NCBI RefSeq assembly: GCF_958295425.1
Contig: NC_081136.1
Coordinates: forward strand, 3,629,311 to 3,693,310
From: Solea solea
Taxonomy: Eukaryota > Chordata > Actinopteri > Pleuronectiformes > Soleidae
Length of the DNA: 64,000 nucleotides
Reading direction: 5' to 3'
The position numbers and the translations under genes are program-made. The notes under the pieces were generated by a model that saw only the letters and a program-made list of their open reading frames with translations, did no database searches and was not told the DNA's origin. Within the stretch, counting starts at the first letter, position 1, and every line of letters begins with the position of its first letter. Below, one piece after another: positions 34,847 through 45,935 of the stretch.

Positions 34847-35110
34847 TAAAGGTCCAGTGTGCAGGAATGAGTGACCATCTAATGGTAGGACTGCAAATTG
34901 TTCCAACTACAGTGGACAAAAAAACTCTCTAAACTCTTTCCTCTGTTGTTGTAGAAACGTGGTGGTCCAAGATGGCGGCCTCTATAAAGCAAGACCCTTA
35001 TACACATGTACAATCACACTTACGAGTAGTATATCATTTTCTGCCAAAGAAACTTTGCTGAATCTTGAATTTTATTTACCTTTTTACTGCACGTATAACG
35101 AGGATTTACT
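34847..35110 (+). repeat. Dispersed repeat (GGTCCAGTGTG... family)
   Basis: It opens TAAAGGTCCAGTGTGCAGGA, passes TGTAGAAACGTGGTGGTCC and AAGATGGCGGCCTCTATAAA, and ends near TACCTTTTTACTGCACG. It carries both the start seen at 41698 and 56116 and the core seen at 75-200, which links those fragments into one family of at least 250 bp. Confidence 0.6.
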
Positions 35111-36981
35111 GAAAGAAATGAAATACCATATCTGCGTGCACCTTCTTAGCTCCGTTCATAGTACGTGTACGAGTATGTGTGCATATTTGCAAGAGAGTGA
35201 GTGTGTGAATTGATCATGTAATCTAGTCTTATCTCGACGGGGTCTGCGGAGATCAAGCAATACTGAGTTCTATACACCCCCTGTCAAACATGGAGATCCG
35301 AATCAGGTCTAAGAATGAGCTTATTAGTCAGAGTTAGGCTTTTAAGGCTACGCGGATACCAGTTAGCCGAGCACCAAAAACCTTCCCCGATTAGTGCACT
35401 TTTACATTTCCAAGTCCAAAAAGAGGTAGCGCTCACACACACTTACTCCATTACCACCAAAACAACCAAGTTATTTGAGGATCTTCGTCAGGAGAGACTT
35501 TTACTTATACACATGACAGAAGTTGGCGTGGTGTTGGCTAATCTTTTGGCAGATGTAAATGGACACAGAGACATGAAGGTCTTATTATTATTCACCAGTC
35601 TTATTTTGGTTCTAGTGCTGCTCCTGTTGGAATAAATCCAGCTTGTTTGGGTTTTGCGGCTCTCGAGTGTCGTACTCGAGATTCATTCCTCCTTAATACG
35701 CGGTGAAGTGCAGAATTTGTTTCACCATGAAGACGGTAGACGAGCAATTCAGGTTACTGGTTTGGCCCAGGAAAGTAAGGAATCTTGTGAATTTTCATTT
35801 TTATACTTTAAGACACTTTTAAGAGTGTGTGGAAAAACAACGATCTAAAGAAATTAAAAAATGTTTATGTCCGAAGTACGCACGCTAGAGACACGGCTCA
35901 TTTGCGACACACCATTGTAGAAAATGATCTCGCTGTGTTGCCTGCCCCCTCTGGCTCGCTTAATGGGTAACGCTCAGTTTTTCCCATTTGCGAGAGAACA
36001 TAAACAGCTAATGGAGAAGTGTTTACCGTCATGTTTACTTGGAGGAATGAACACATTAGGGAACTAGAAATTTGAATTTCACACTTAATGAAAAAAACAA
36101 TTTGATGAACTTTCTGAATCATTTTCTTTTGGGGGAACACCAATGACGGACTGGGTTGTTTTGCTCATTCAAATCCAGTTTGACTGTATTATAGATTAGT
36201 TTTTGACGATGTGTTCCATTAACTGTATATATGACGTATTGTAGCAGCAGAAGTGCGACGGAACCATTTAAAAAAGGTCACTCCTGTAGTACATCACCAA
36301 ACTATTATTCACCCCGTTTTTTGACACTAACATGGATTATGACGATGATGTAGAACGAGGATGACTGAGAACACAACTAGACGGCGGCAATCTCACAGAT
36401 GCCACTGACTCCCACCACCAAATGGCCACACAAGGTCAAATCGCATGCGATTTTATTAATATCTCTCCATTATGTATGACTAACTATTGGCAGCGGACAT
36501 AAACACCAGCCTCGTTATCTTCACTGTTCACTTCTCACCCCCTCATGTCCCTCCATCTTCTAATAAATCCGAGGCAGATGCCCTTTTATCCTGAAGGCCT
36601 TTTTTAAAAAAGTTCACTCAGGATAACTCAGCACTGTTTGGACATCAGACTCAGGTCTTGCGGGTGTTATTCTTTTTTTTTATCATTAATAGCACATTTA
36701 ATAAAGCTGATGACTGTGGCGACAAAAAGTAGCCTAAATCGGCAACGTGTGCCGACGGCATCACGGCACTGTGTTCGACTTGTGCTGTGGTAATAATTAC
36801 CAACATGAAAATGTGATTACATTTCATATTATGCTTCACTATGAGGGACTAATGGAGCTACTCGTGACGAGCCAAGGCCAGAAAGAAACGATGGGGAGGA
36901 CGAAGATAATTACAGCACAGAGACTCACTGTTACATTAACGCTGCTACAATTATTCAATTAATTGAATTGTGACTGGCTAT
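35111..36981. other. Unique sequence, no gene seen
   Basis: About 1.9 kb. The open frame at 35315-35635 (106 codons) ends in a run of hydrophobic Leu/Val but has no recognisable domain or splice context. Nothing else recognised. Confidence 0.35.
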
Positions 36982-37020
36982 TCAGAATCAGAATACTTTT
37001 ATTATCCGAAGGAAATTGTT
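36982..37020 (-). mobile_element. LINE-type 3' tail fragment, minus strand
   Basis: TCAGAATCAGAATACTTTTA followed by TTATCCGAAGGAAATTG is the reverse complement of the tail type seen at 20915-20972. Confidence 0.5.
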
Positions 37021-37115
37021 TTATTGTATTTATTTATTGTTGAATACATTTAGTGTTGTATTCAATGAATCACCAACCATTTCGATCATTTACTATTGGG
37101 TTTCAGGTGCTTGCG

Positions 37116-37157
37116 CTTTTTTTCCATTTGGTGAGGTTACACCAAATGGAAAAAAAG
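37116..37157. repeat. Perfect 18-bp hairpin
   Basis: The arms CTTTTTTTCCATTTGGTG (37116-37133) and CACCAAATGGAAAAAAAG (37140-37157) are exact reverse complements around AGGTTA. It is not a recognisable microRNA; the poly-T/A arm ends suggest an inverted-repeat element or a foldback. Confidence 0.85.
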
Positions 37158-37189
37158 TACACCACCTTTAATTGTAAAAAAATGTTTTT

Positions 37190-37290
37190 CTTTAAACTGA
37201 ATATCCTTCATTTGTGGACAAAACAAGGTATTTGAGGACATCCATTCCTTTATTTGGAGGTTTGGAAAACCCCAATGATTTTGCAGGTCT
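37190..37290 (-). mobile_element. Internal fragment of the 'GCTGCAAC' family
   Basis: ATTTGTGGACAAAACAAGGT, then TTGAGGACATCC and GGTTTGGAAAACCCC match the internal hallmarks of the copies at 6308 and 44572. The ends are missing. Confidence 0.45.
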
Positions 37291-37367
37291 AGATTACATG
37301 ATTTAGAGTTAACTGGTGGTTAATAAACCAATGTAGGTTTTTTTTTTTTACATTCTTAGTCAAATGT

Positions 37368-37610
37368 AGGGGTGGTAATCACAGGGAACCTCACAATAAG
37401 ACACAATACATGGTCCATGATACCAATAATATCACGATACGATTCTTTGATAATCAATGATCATCAAGATCATTTGCGCGACGTCCTGTGATTGAAACTG
37501 GCAGGGACTGTTTACTTTAGAGCCCCTTAATTCATTGATTAAAATATCAATATTTGCCCCCGCGGTATCGATTATTATATTACATGAGGAAGGAAAGACG
37601 ATATATCACT
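37368..37610 (+). mobile_element. Decayed element of the GGGGTGGTAATCAC type
   Basis: AGGGGTGGTAATCACAGGGA, then CCTCACAATAAGACACAATA and ATATCACGATACGATTCTTT. This head with repeated CACGATACGAT words is a common fish interspersed repeat with an ACCCCT-type end. No coding content; the right end is unclear. Confidence 0.45.
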
Positions 37611-37664
37611 GACATTTTGACCCACTGCTAGTCATTTGGCAGATATACTTTTCCAAATTGGCTC

Positions 37665-37802
37665 AGCCATCAAGAGCAACTTGGGGTCAAGAAGTGTGTT
37701 GCCCTGGGTCGCCGCTGCATGTAGAGACAACAGAGCCAGGGAACTCAAATCCACGACCTTGTGTTTGAAAGACTACACGCTCTACAGATAAGCCACCGCC
37801 AC
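37665..37802 (-). mobile_element. tRNA-derived SINE, minus strand
   Basis: The minus strand reads GGCGGTGGCTTATCTGTAGA GCGTG (A-box-like), TTTGAAACACAAGGTCG-type arms, GTGGATTTGAGTTCCC (degenerate B box), then the body GGGCAACACACTTCTTGACC and CCAAGTTGCTCTTGATGGCT. This is the order of a well-known fish tRNA SINE (cf. 'gcaagacactgaaccccaag' bodies). It differs from the family at 6021 and 34530. Confidence 0.65.
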
Positions 37803-39080
37803 CACCTCAACTGCACCGCGTTCCATTCAGGAAGTGCAAAACTGTACAATCCGGTGTTGAGGTTTCATTTTTATTTTCACAAGCACAACAACTTTTAATG
37901 TCACAAAACAAAAATGAAAAATGCCTTGTGGGTGTTTTTTAAAAAAAAAGAAAAAGCGACTGCCAGCCCAGAGTCCACGCTGAATCCATCAGCGCGGTGC
38001 AGGAAACAGCCTCAGCTTGTCTGATTCAGTTAGTGCTTATGAAATGGAGCATCTGCAGAAGCTCCCAGAGAGTATGTAAACATAAGCTCTGCCTTGGGAA
38101 ATGAGCTGAGGGGGCATTTAGATTTGGGTAGTGGGTGCATTAAGCATCTCTCTCTCTCTCTCACTCTCTCCCTTCCCCGTCACCTGGTAACAGTTTGACA
38201 CACAGGAGCTTCCTGACTAATGTATCCAAGCAATGGGATAAACAGCAACACCTGAGCAACCCTGACCCCCCTCTCCCTACCACCCTCTGCTCCCTCCTCT
38301 CCCTTCTCCCGCTGCCTCCAGAGATATTAGGTAATCCTGGAGCAGACGAGAGGTGATAGGCCGGCCCATCTGTCAATGATGCCATATTTGTCAGGGAATC
38401 GCGGCGGACAGGCTTGACGTGTTTGCCGAGAGAGCCAGGACAGATCCACTCTGTGTGCGCTCAGCAGAAGCCAGTCGCCCCGCTCTATAAGCTGAACCTG
38501 TGGAAGGTGATAAGCCTCCGAATTTACAACAGGGGGGGGGGGGGGGGTTCCCAGCAATCACAACAGCACTGATATTAGGCAACATATGGAACTCGAGTCA
38601 CTTCTCAGTTGCATCCGCTCACCCATAAAAGAGTCAAGCATAAAAGACTGTGACAATGAAAAGGAATGAATTATCACATCACTCTTGATTTTACACCAGA
38701 GGAAGGTACAAAAAGCATGCGGGAGAAAAGTCACACACACACACACACACACACACAAAGAGAGGGAGAGAAAGATGTCTTGTTCCCTTTTCAAATGAAA
38801 TTACAGCTCATTTCCAGATCAATAGCTTCCCTCTTTCCTCCCCAGCACAAGATAAACCCATCACAACTGAAAGATGGAGGAGTAGAAGAGAAAAAAAGAA
38901 AGAAAGAAAAAAAACAGGGCACCACAGTGGGCCCATTTTTATCTGATGGAGAGAGGTGAACAGAGGGATTAGCTGCCATGGGATGAAACCAGCTCTTCGT
39001 CTTCCGTCTCCATTCCCCTCCCTTCGTTCGTTTTCCCCTTACGCCCACTCATCCACACTGTGGTCTCCCCTCGCAACCAT
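37803..39080. repeat. Unique sequence with many simple repeats
   Basis: (TC)n at 38147-38170, 16 consecutive G at 38532-38547, (CA)n at 38732-38757 and an A/G-rich stretch at 38886-38913. Short open frames on both strands (38161-39048) mostly reflect these. No gene seen. Confidence 0.6.
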
Positions 39081-39107
39081 GAGAGAGCGAGAGAGAGAGA
39101 GAGAGAC
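39081..39107 (+). repeat. (GA)n microsatellite
   Basis: GAGAGAGC followed by about nine GA units. Confidence 0.9.
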
Positions 39108-39428
39108 ACTCTATACGTTGTAGCCGATCTGTCTTTCTATCTCTCCTTTGCCAGCTGTGCTTACACACCCTGCCAACAATCCGGCAGGAACAAATGAACG
39201 TTTGCCCGCGCATGGCAGTGAAAATGGGCGCCAAAAAAAAAAATGGTGTCGTGGAGTTGTAGCCAAAGAAGTGTAGTTCCCTTCAAAGCATCCACCCTTC
39301 CTCTGACGGTGACACCGAGACACCGATGCAATCGACACACAACTGATAAAAATCACAAAGCAACACCTGGATTTTTTTTTTTTTTCTTTCTTTATAACTT
39401 GTGGAAAAGCCAAAGAGGAAACTCTTAC

Positions 39429-39960
39429 CTGGCAACAACAGCACACCTTCAGCTTGAAATCAGCTCGCCCCTGACAAGGATGCGCGCTCCTCTGGAGTAG
39501 GAGAGAGGAGTCGTGGGAAGAGTGTGTATGTGCTTTGAGAGTGAGTGTGATGGTGGCAGAGAGAGAGAAAGAGAGAAAGTGAGAGGTGGAGTCTTGCTTG
39601 GAGGAGAGAGGGTGGAGGAGACAAAGAGGGCTGGATGATCAGGATGATGATGACTCTGCCTGCCGTCTGTACAGCCAGTCTAGTGGGAGCAGTGTGGATG
39701 GCGCTAGATCATCTCCCGTTCAAATGTGCGAGGTGGATACACCTCGTGCAAGAAAGCCCGGGGCAGAGAACAGCAGGAGGAGGAGGAGGAGGAGGAGGAG
39801 GAAGTGTGCGTGAGAGAGAGAGAGAGAAAGAGAGAGAGATACCCAGTGCCAGCATCGTCACGCAGCACTTCCAAGGAATCCCTCCAGTAAGAGCGGCACA
39901 GCATCACTGAGTCCTTGGCTGCGATTGGCTGAGCGGCCGGGAGACGCCGAGGACAGCAGA
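39429..39960 (-). promoter_or_regulatory. Possible minus-strand promoter and first exon
   Basis: The minus strand has a strong donor, GTTGCCAG|GTAAGAGT, with the exon ending at 39429. Upstream on that strand the DNA is GC-richer and CpG-bearing (GAGGAGCGCGCATCC, TCAGGGGCGAGC). Near 39920 there is a CCAAT box in the context CTCAGCCAATCGCAGCC. Plus-strand GA and AGG tracts (39560-39620, 39775-39839) become pyrimidine tracts on the minus strand. No initiation codon with a long frame is evident. This is an inference from composition and one splice site. Confidence 0.2.
39775..39839 (+). repeat. (AGG)n and (GA)n tracts
   Basis: Nine AGG units (39775-39802) are followed by (GA)n with one AAG break (39811-39839): a 65-bp, almost pure purine stretch. 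Confidence 0.9.
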
Positions 39961-40052
39961 CAACATTGTGTAAACTAAGTTGACCCTTTCCACACATATT
40001 AACATGCTTCTTAGCCCCTCTGGGCTCATGTCACCTTCAAGGACACTTGGTT

Positions 40053-40070
40053 AAAAAAAAAAAAAAAAAA
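40053..40070 (+). repeat. Poly-A run (18)
   Basis: 18 consecutive A. No retroposon body is recognisable directly upstream. Confidence 0.9.
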
Positions 40071-40500
40071 TCCTCTCTCTAAGGACCCGGTGTGAGCCAC
40101 GGCTTGTCCTTGCACACGTGAACAAACAAACACATCGACGCAGACAGAACTTGATGCCATGAAAGGAGGATGATTTCCCCAGAGAAAAGGTCAAGCCCAT
40201 CCATGCGAGAGTCCCACAAACGTCTACGAGGACAATCTTCAGAGAGCGGTTGTCACACTGAGCTAAAACCAATTCTGAGGTTAGACTGAATGTCAAGTGT
40301 AGACAAGTTTTCACGTTATCCATCCAACCCATAGACTGTATAGACCATGAATTACTAAAAGTGGGTAATACAACGTGGTTACACTACCTCAGAGCACTAA
40401 ACAACATTTAATTGCAATTATCTGTGGTTTTACCTGCGGCTGCCGACATCGCCTTGGAAGCTTTACCGGCGTTTCATAGTCCAGACACTTCTCTGGTACC
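40071..40500. other. Unique sequence, no gene seen
   Basis: Nothing recognised except CATAGACTGTATAGACCATG near 40330, a word common at the edge of fish dispersed repeats. Confidence 0.35.
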
Positions 40501-40558
40501 GGATGACCTTCTGGAGATCTTCTGGATGATCTTCTGTACGTCTTCTGGATGATCTTCT
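40501..40558 (+). repeat. Minisatellite of 11-12 bp (about 5 units)
   Basis: The units are GGATGACCTTCT, GGAGATCTTCT, GGATGATCTTCT, GTACGTCTTCT and GGATGATCTTCT. They share the core ATCTTCTGGA. No coding meaning is evident. Confidence 0.8.
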
Positions 40559-41697
40559 GTCAACAAAGTGAAACAAACAGAGATAGAATCAAGGCTTTCA
40601 AGACACGAGATAAGCGTTTCCTTGAAGAGGAAGAGGGAAAATGTTCTTATGCAACCACATTATGGTCTTGTTTGTGACTGATTATCAAAAAAATACCCTT
40701 TCCATTAAAACCTTTTGCAAAAACCAACAACTGACTGCACACCCGTTCTTCTAAAGTCATATTATTCTACAAAGTTGTTGTCCTTCTTGCTACGTAAAGC
40801 TAGCCAACTACTGACCAGAAATGCTGGAAGCCAAAAATAAGGTCTACACAGAAGCTCCTCTGGTTCTCCCAAAGACGCAAATGTAGACGTAATAACATAC
40901 TGTATAAACACCAGAATGTGACTCTTCTGGCATTAAAAAGAAGTCCATATGAACGGAAGTCTATGGGGAAATGAGTGTATACTTCTCCATTGGTTTATAA
41001 AGCCAGTAAACATTTTCCTCAGGAGTTAATGGTCTCAATTACTAGTTTCAATTCTTCTGCAGCAGAACGTGTCAAATTTACACAAAGATTTCCATAATCC
41101 ATATTTACATAAAATCTGTCAACCATAGGGTCCATTTAAAAGCTATTCTAGAGGATTTTTTAATCAGTAAAAGGACTGGATCACCATTAATGAGATGCCC
41201 CAACAGACACAAAAGGGAAATCTGAACAATTACCATGGCATCACAACTGGGCATGCTCCATTTGCTGATGATGATCATCATGTGATGATCAAGAACATTG
41301 ACCCTGTTGAGATGTTTTCTTAAAGGCTATTCTAGATCATATTGGCGGGGCGAGGATATTATATTCTCCATTGCGATGCAGCTGCTCCAGGCGAAGCGAC
41401 AGACAATTGATTGGACCGAAGCTATGCTCGACTTGACTCTGACAAAGCAGTGTTTATTTTTATTGAAAGACATTAGCGCGTTAGTGAAGTCGAGCTGAAC
41501 GGTTAATCCTTTTTCAAATTAAGAGCACAATTTGAAACAATGCCATTAGCAGAGGCTGCAACTTACTGCAAATGGTGCCATATTTCACCGTCAGAAACCA
41601 TTTATGGCAAAGTTTTATGAATTACTTATTGTAATTATTTGATTTTTTGTTACTGTATTTATTTATTACAGTGAATATTAAACAGATACTTGAATTA
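40559..41697. mobile_element. Unique sequence containing a dispersed repeat copy
   Basis: 40940-41140 (GAAGTCTATGGGGAAATGAG, CCAGTAAACATTTTCCTCAG, GAGTTAATGGTCTCAATTAC, GTTTCAATTCTTCTGCAGCA) follows the order of a common fish interspersed repeat. The rest is unique; the small open frame at 41298-41498 has no domain. Confidence 0.4.
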
Positions 41698-41860
41698 AGG
41701 GTCCGGTGTGTAACATTTAGGACGGTTAATAGGCTCGAATCGATGTACTAGCCCCAAGTATGTTTGTATAAGTGTATAATTGCTTTGAAATTAAAGCCAT
41801 TTGGTTTTTGAGCCTTTTATCTGGCCACCGTCTTGTTTCTACAGTGACCTGAGCGACAAC
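41698..41860 (+). repeat. Dispersed repeat (GGTCCAGTGTG... family)
   Basis: AGGGTCCGGTGTGTAACATT starts the copy; CTTGTTTCTACAGTGACCTG lies near its end. The start matches 34847 and 56116. Confidence 0.55.
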
Positions 41861-44571
41861 CCACTTCACGTTTTGATGTTAAATACAACTTTGGGGGGGG
41901 GGAAAAGTCAAACCTGTCCCTGTCAACACACTGACTGTGGTGTGGACAGTGATTACGGGCCTTAATGGCTGTTTGTCTTGATATAAAAAGAGCTCATTGG
42001 TTGTGGCGGGCCTCCACTGGCACACCAACACCGTCAACAGCAGGAACACCAGCTGTGTCCTCTCTGGTCCTGTTCAGAAATAGCTTGGCTCCAGTCGCGT
42101 CCCTGGCCCTGTCCCAGTTAGCGCCGCTGCCACCAGGCAGGCAGGCCCTGCTCCACTCTCCTGGCTCAGAGTCCCTGCTTCCTGGAGGACAGAGGTGTCT
42201 CCAAGGCCTGGAAACAATGGGGCAGTGAAGATGGCCAACCCTTCGCTGTACAAACGGCATCCTCTGCCATCGAGTCTCTCACTTAATGAGCTCAGAACAA
42301 AATCAAAGTGACAATATTAATAGTGTGATGGGGGGGGGGCAAATAATTACAAGGTCAATAAAAAAGGACAGATTGAGTCCCTTCCCTCGTCTTCCAACAC
42401 ACAGTTCAGCAGATAACTGATTACTGCTTGGCTCAGCAAGAGACAATATGGGGCCAGACACAGCGTAGGTGTCGATCGATAGAATCTACTTCAACATTTA
42501 AGAGTGCGCACTGAGAAGACTGCAATACAACCATGGTTGGAAACCCCTTAAAAATAGACCCAATGACACCAACTTCCTTTAGTTCAGTTTGGGCCCCTCA
42601 GTCCCCTTTTTGGGCCCCTCAAAGATCCTTGAGTTTCTTGAAACGACCCTAAAAAAGGTCAGAATCTCAGTATTTATCTTCCAGTGAATGATCTTATCTT
42701 ATTTTATCTTCTTCTTGTCCCTCTGCTACTTTCTGCATTTATTACATTTTTTTTATTATTTTTTTTTAACCTTAATCTCTCTAAATCTAATCCAAATGTT
42801 ATTTTTCTCCTCATCTATATTTTCATTTCCCTTGTCTGTGTGTCAATTCAGGAGGACACTAGATTTACTTTATTTCAAATTTTCATTCGTATGTTTGAAC
42901 TTGTTTACATATTTTGAGTGAGTGTTTCTGAACTTTTATTGCATGTTTCATCTGCTCTAAATCATACGCTTACTTGTGATAAATCCAAATTAATAGAATA
43001 TTAGCCAACTGTGTGCACCATTAAAAAGTCTACATAATGCTAATTCAATCCTAATTATTAAGTGACTAAAGCAGAAAAACTTTTGTCCAGTTGAACTTAT
43101 TCCCACATTATAAAACGTCATAAAAGTCATTGGCTGTTATCAAACGGTCGGTTGCTTTAATCCGTATTCTTCCGATGCATTAGACACCCGAAACTGGCTG
43201 TGGGGATCAAAACAACCCCAATCATCTTCCTCCTGCCGTGATTCATGGAGGCAGAGGTTTGCTCTGCTCCGACTGTCTGCACACATGGCGCCGCAGGAAG
43301 AGCCCAGTGTTCCTCTCCCTTGTTTACAGATCGACAGCATCTCTGGGGGGAAAAGGGGGCAACAGCCTGTGACAGGCTGACGGATGATGTGACACTTGTG
43401 AACCGCTGTGTCATCTCTGCATCGGCGTTCACCCTTCCATCACCCACTCACCTCAGGGGGAGGATGAGGAAGGGGGTTATGAATGTAGATCAAGCTTTAG
43501 AGTTGCATTTCTCCTCCAAACCACTTATCCCAAATGGGAAATGAAAACAGCTGATGGCTAAATAAATAGTGAGGAACTGTCAGCTGTCTCTGAGTTGAGT
43601 TGTTCGCGGCCACATGACGAGGCTGCAGATGATAATGCTGCTCGGGAGCATGGACGTATAGACATGACGGCTAGTGGAAAACCAACCTGAACCATGGCAT
43701 GCCGAGGCGAGGCGGGACCTTAGGTGAACAAATTTGATGAATTCATGTTCAAACTCAGTAGACGTTCAAACATAATTTTACTTTGTGAGCCCACCTCAAC
43801 CTTGATATTGGACCTTCAGACACAGACATTTAATCAGTTATTCCATTTATCCAAGTGCCAATTTTAAAGAAATGAATTCTGTAGATACTGCATTAAAAAA
43901 AGAAGAAAAAAACATGTGAGGCCACTGAGATTTTTGACATTCAGCCACAAAGATTTTATCAGACTCTTCATGAAAATGTGTGCCAAATTTGAAGGAATTC
44001 TACCGAGATAGTGATTAAAGACGGACAGACTCTCATAATGTTTCTGGTCCACAGGCGCTAAGCCTTGGAAATATTTCTTTAAAATGTTACAGGCAATATT
44101 TAATTAAAACTTGGTTTGGTCAATGAGTGACATGAGTAAAACTCAATTGGTTTCTCGATAAGGCCGTCAGCGTAATAGGGCTGTTAGAATTTAAATTAAG
44201 AGCTTACACTCTTGGGCACGTCCTACCAATTTCCCAGATCTGTAAAGCGAGGAAAACAGCTCTAAGTAATGTTTTGTGTGCCACTGGAAGGACGGACTAA
44301 TCTCCTTAGATCGTCATCCCTCAAAACCCTCCAACTCCAATCACGCGGTTCCGTGAGAGATGGCAATTAGGGAGGCGCTGGGCTCTGATTCAACACTGAA
44401 TTACATTTTTTTTGTAACATTAATCACACCTGCACAAAAAAGTGCAGCCGATCTATATCTGTCTTCTAGAAACAGTTCATCATGTGGAAACTCAGGTTTT
44501 GTCAAGTCATTGCAGTTTTTAGTGACTATTTTCAGAAATAAACACAAAGATGCTCCTCATGGTCAACATAA
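41861..44571. other. Unique sequence, no gene seen
   Basis: About 2.7 kb. A GC-rich patch at 41995-42240 is open on both strands (87 and 88 codons) without domains or good splice sites. The word TTTGGGCCCCTCA is duplicated at 42588-42600 and 42609-42621. Open frames at 43140-43544 are also paired on opposite strands without domains. G runs occur at 41892-41901 and 42331-42339. Confidence 0.35.
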
Positions 44572-44790
44572 AGGCTGCAACGATTAAACGATGAATCCAT
44601 TACTTAATGTTTTTTGCTCTATATAAGAAAGAACCCAAACTCTCTCGAATTAAAACTAATGTTGGTTTGTGGACAAAAAAAAGGCATTTGAGAACATCAT
44701 CATTTCAAGGTTTGATCGACATTTTCCTTTCTTTGGGCCAAACAAGTAATCGATTAATTGAGAAAATAACCGATGGACAAATTATTCCTT
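44572..44790 (-). mobile_element. Non-autonomous inverted-repeat element ('GCTGCAAC' family)
   Basis: AGGCTGCAACGATTAAACGA starts the copy; TTTGTGGACAAAAAAAAGGC, TTTGAGAACATCATCATTTC and CAAACAAGTAATCGATTAAT follow. Internal hallmarks are in the orientation of the copy at 6308. Non-coding; the open frame at 44607-44810 lies over it. Confidence 0.6.
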
Positions 44791-45627
44791 TACATGGTGA
44801 TCAGTTATAAATATTTCCTGGTAAATCCCGTTCCATCTTTCTGTATGTTGTGTTGAGTTTTGCCACAGTCATCGGTCGATATAAATGACTAAAAGAACTT
44901 AAAATCTATGAACTCACAAGCGTCAAAAACGCAGGTAATACAAGCGCATTCATTTGGATAATTGATTGAACCGATGAAGCCTTTTTTGTGTTGTCAATTA
45001 TATAAATGTTTTTTTATCTTTATTGACACCGTTATCTCTAGGCTTAAATAATGTGGAAAAACTTTATAGAGGAAGATCCTGTAATGTTTCCCCACCACCG
45101 AGTCTGCTAATGGTTTCTATTGTTATGGTAAAATTGAGTTCAGAAGATTAATTTGAGAGCTTAGACATGGTGAGGTAGGTAAATTCTCTACACCAAGTAT
45201 AGGGAGCTGTGATATTATGGTTCGTCAAACAAGCAGAGGAGGGTATATTTAAAAGGAAAAGCGTATAAGCAGCAAGACTATCCGACCTGACTGAGGGAGC
45301 ATTTATGTGTATACAGTGGCAGTGCAGGGGTGGGCGGGGATAAGAAGTGTTTAACTGTTGAACGGCCAGGTTTTTTTTGAGCTGTAGAATTCACTTCCGA
45401 AAGGTTTGGTGGACGGGTCTTTGTGTTCTCAGTGAAACTCCAACCCGTTTCCAACTTTACTAGCACAATGTTGTCGCTGCCGCCGTCTGTTGTGACAAAA
45501 AATCAAATCACTTTTTGAGAGCGAGTCATGTGGCGCTGGCGGACTTAATCACCCTTGTTAGTTCATGGATGTTTCACTTTGAATTTGTAGAGTTATACAA
45601 ACATTATAAAATAACTAAAAAAATATG
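44791..45627. other. Unique AT-rich sequence, no gene seen
   Basis: Nothing recognised in about 840 bp. Confidence 0.4.
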
Positions 45628-45935
45628 TAGGCTGCAAATAACAACATATAAATGATCGCAAAGGTTGTTTTGAATTAACTAATTAAGGCTGTATTTTCTT
45701 GATTGATTAGTTTGTTTGGCCCAAAAAATGTAAAATCTCTAAATGATGATGATGTTCTCAAATGTCTTGTTTTGTGCACAAACCAAAATGATTCAAATTC
45801 AATGATTTCTTTATGATTTCGTTATAGCAGAGCAAAGAAAGTGGAAAATATTACCAACAAAGAAGCTGCAACATCGGAGAGCTTGTCATTAAATTAATAA
45901 AGAAAACACTCGATTATCAAAATAGTTCAATGTCA
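45628..45935 (+). mobile_element. Non-autonomous inverted-repeat element ('GCTGCAAC' family)
   Basis: TAGGCTGCAAATAACAACAT, TTGATTGATTAGTTTGTTTG, TCTCAAATGTCTTGTTTTGT and CGATTATCAAAATAGTTCAA follow in the expected order. This is the most complete plus-strand copy, about 300 bp, and codes for nothing. Confidence 0.6.

Noticed and set aside
37116..37157. Hairpin considered as a microRNA precursor
   Set aside because: Arms of 18 bp with T7/A7 ends and a 6-base loop are too short, and no known mature sequence was recognised.
39421..39436. ACTCTTACCTGGCAAC resembling the start of U1 snRNA
   Set aside because: Only the ACTTACCTGGC-like word matches; the rest of U1 (stem-loops, Sm site) is absent. 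It reads better as a minus-strand splice donor.
41965..42260. GC-rich patch open on both strands (87 and 88 codons)
   Set aside because: Dual-strand openness follows from GC-rich composition; Pro/Ala/Leu-rich translation without a domain or splice pairs.
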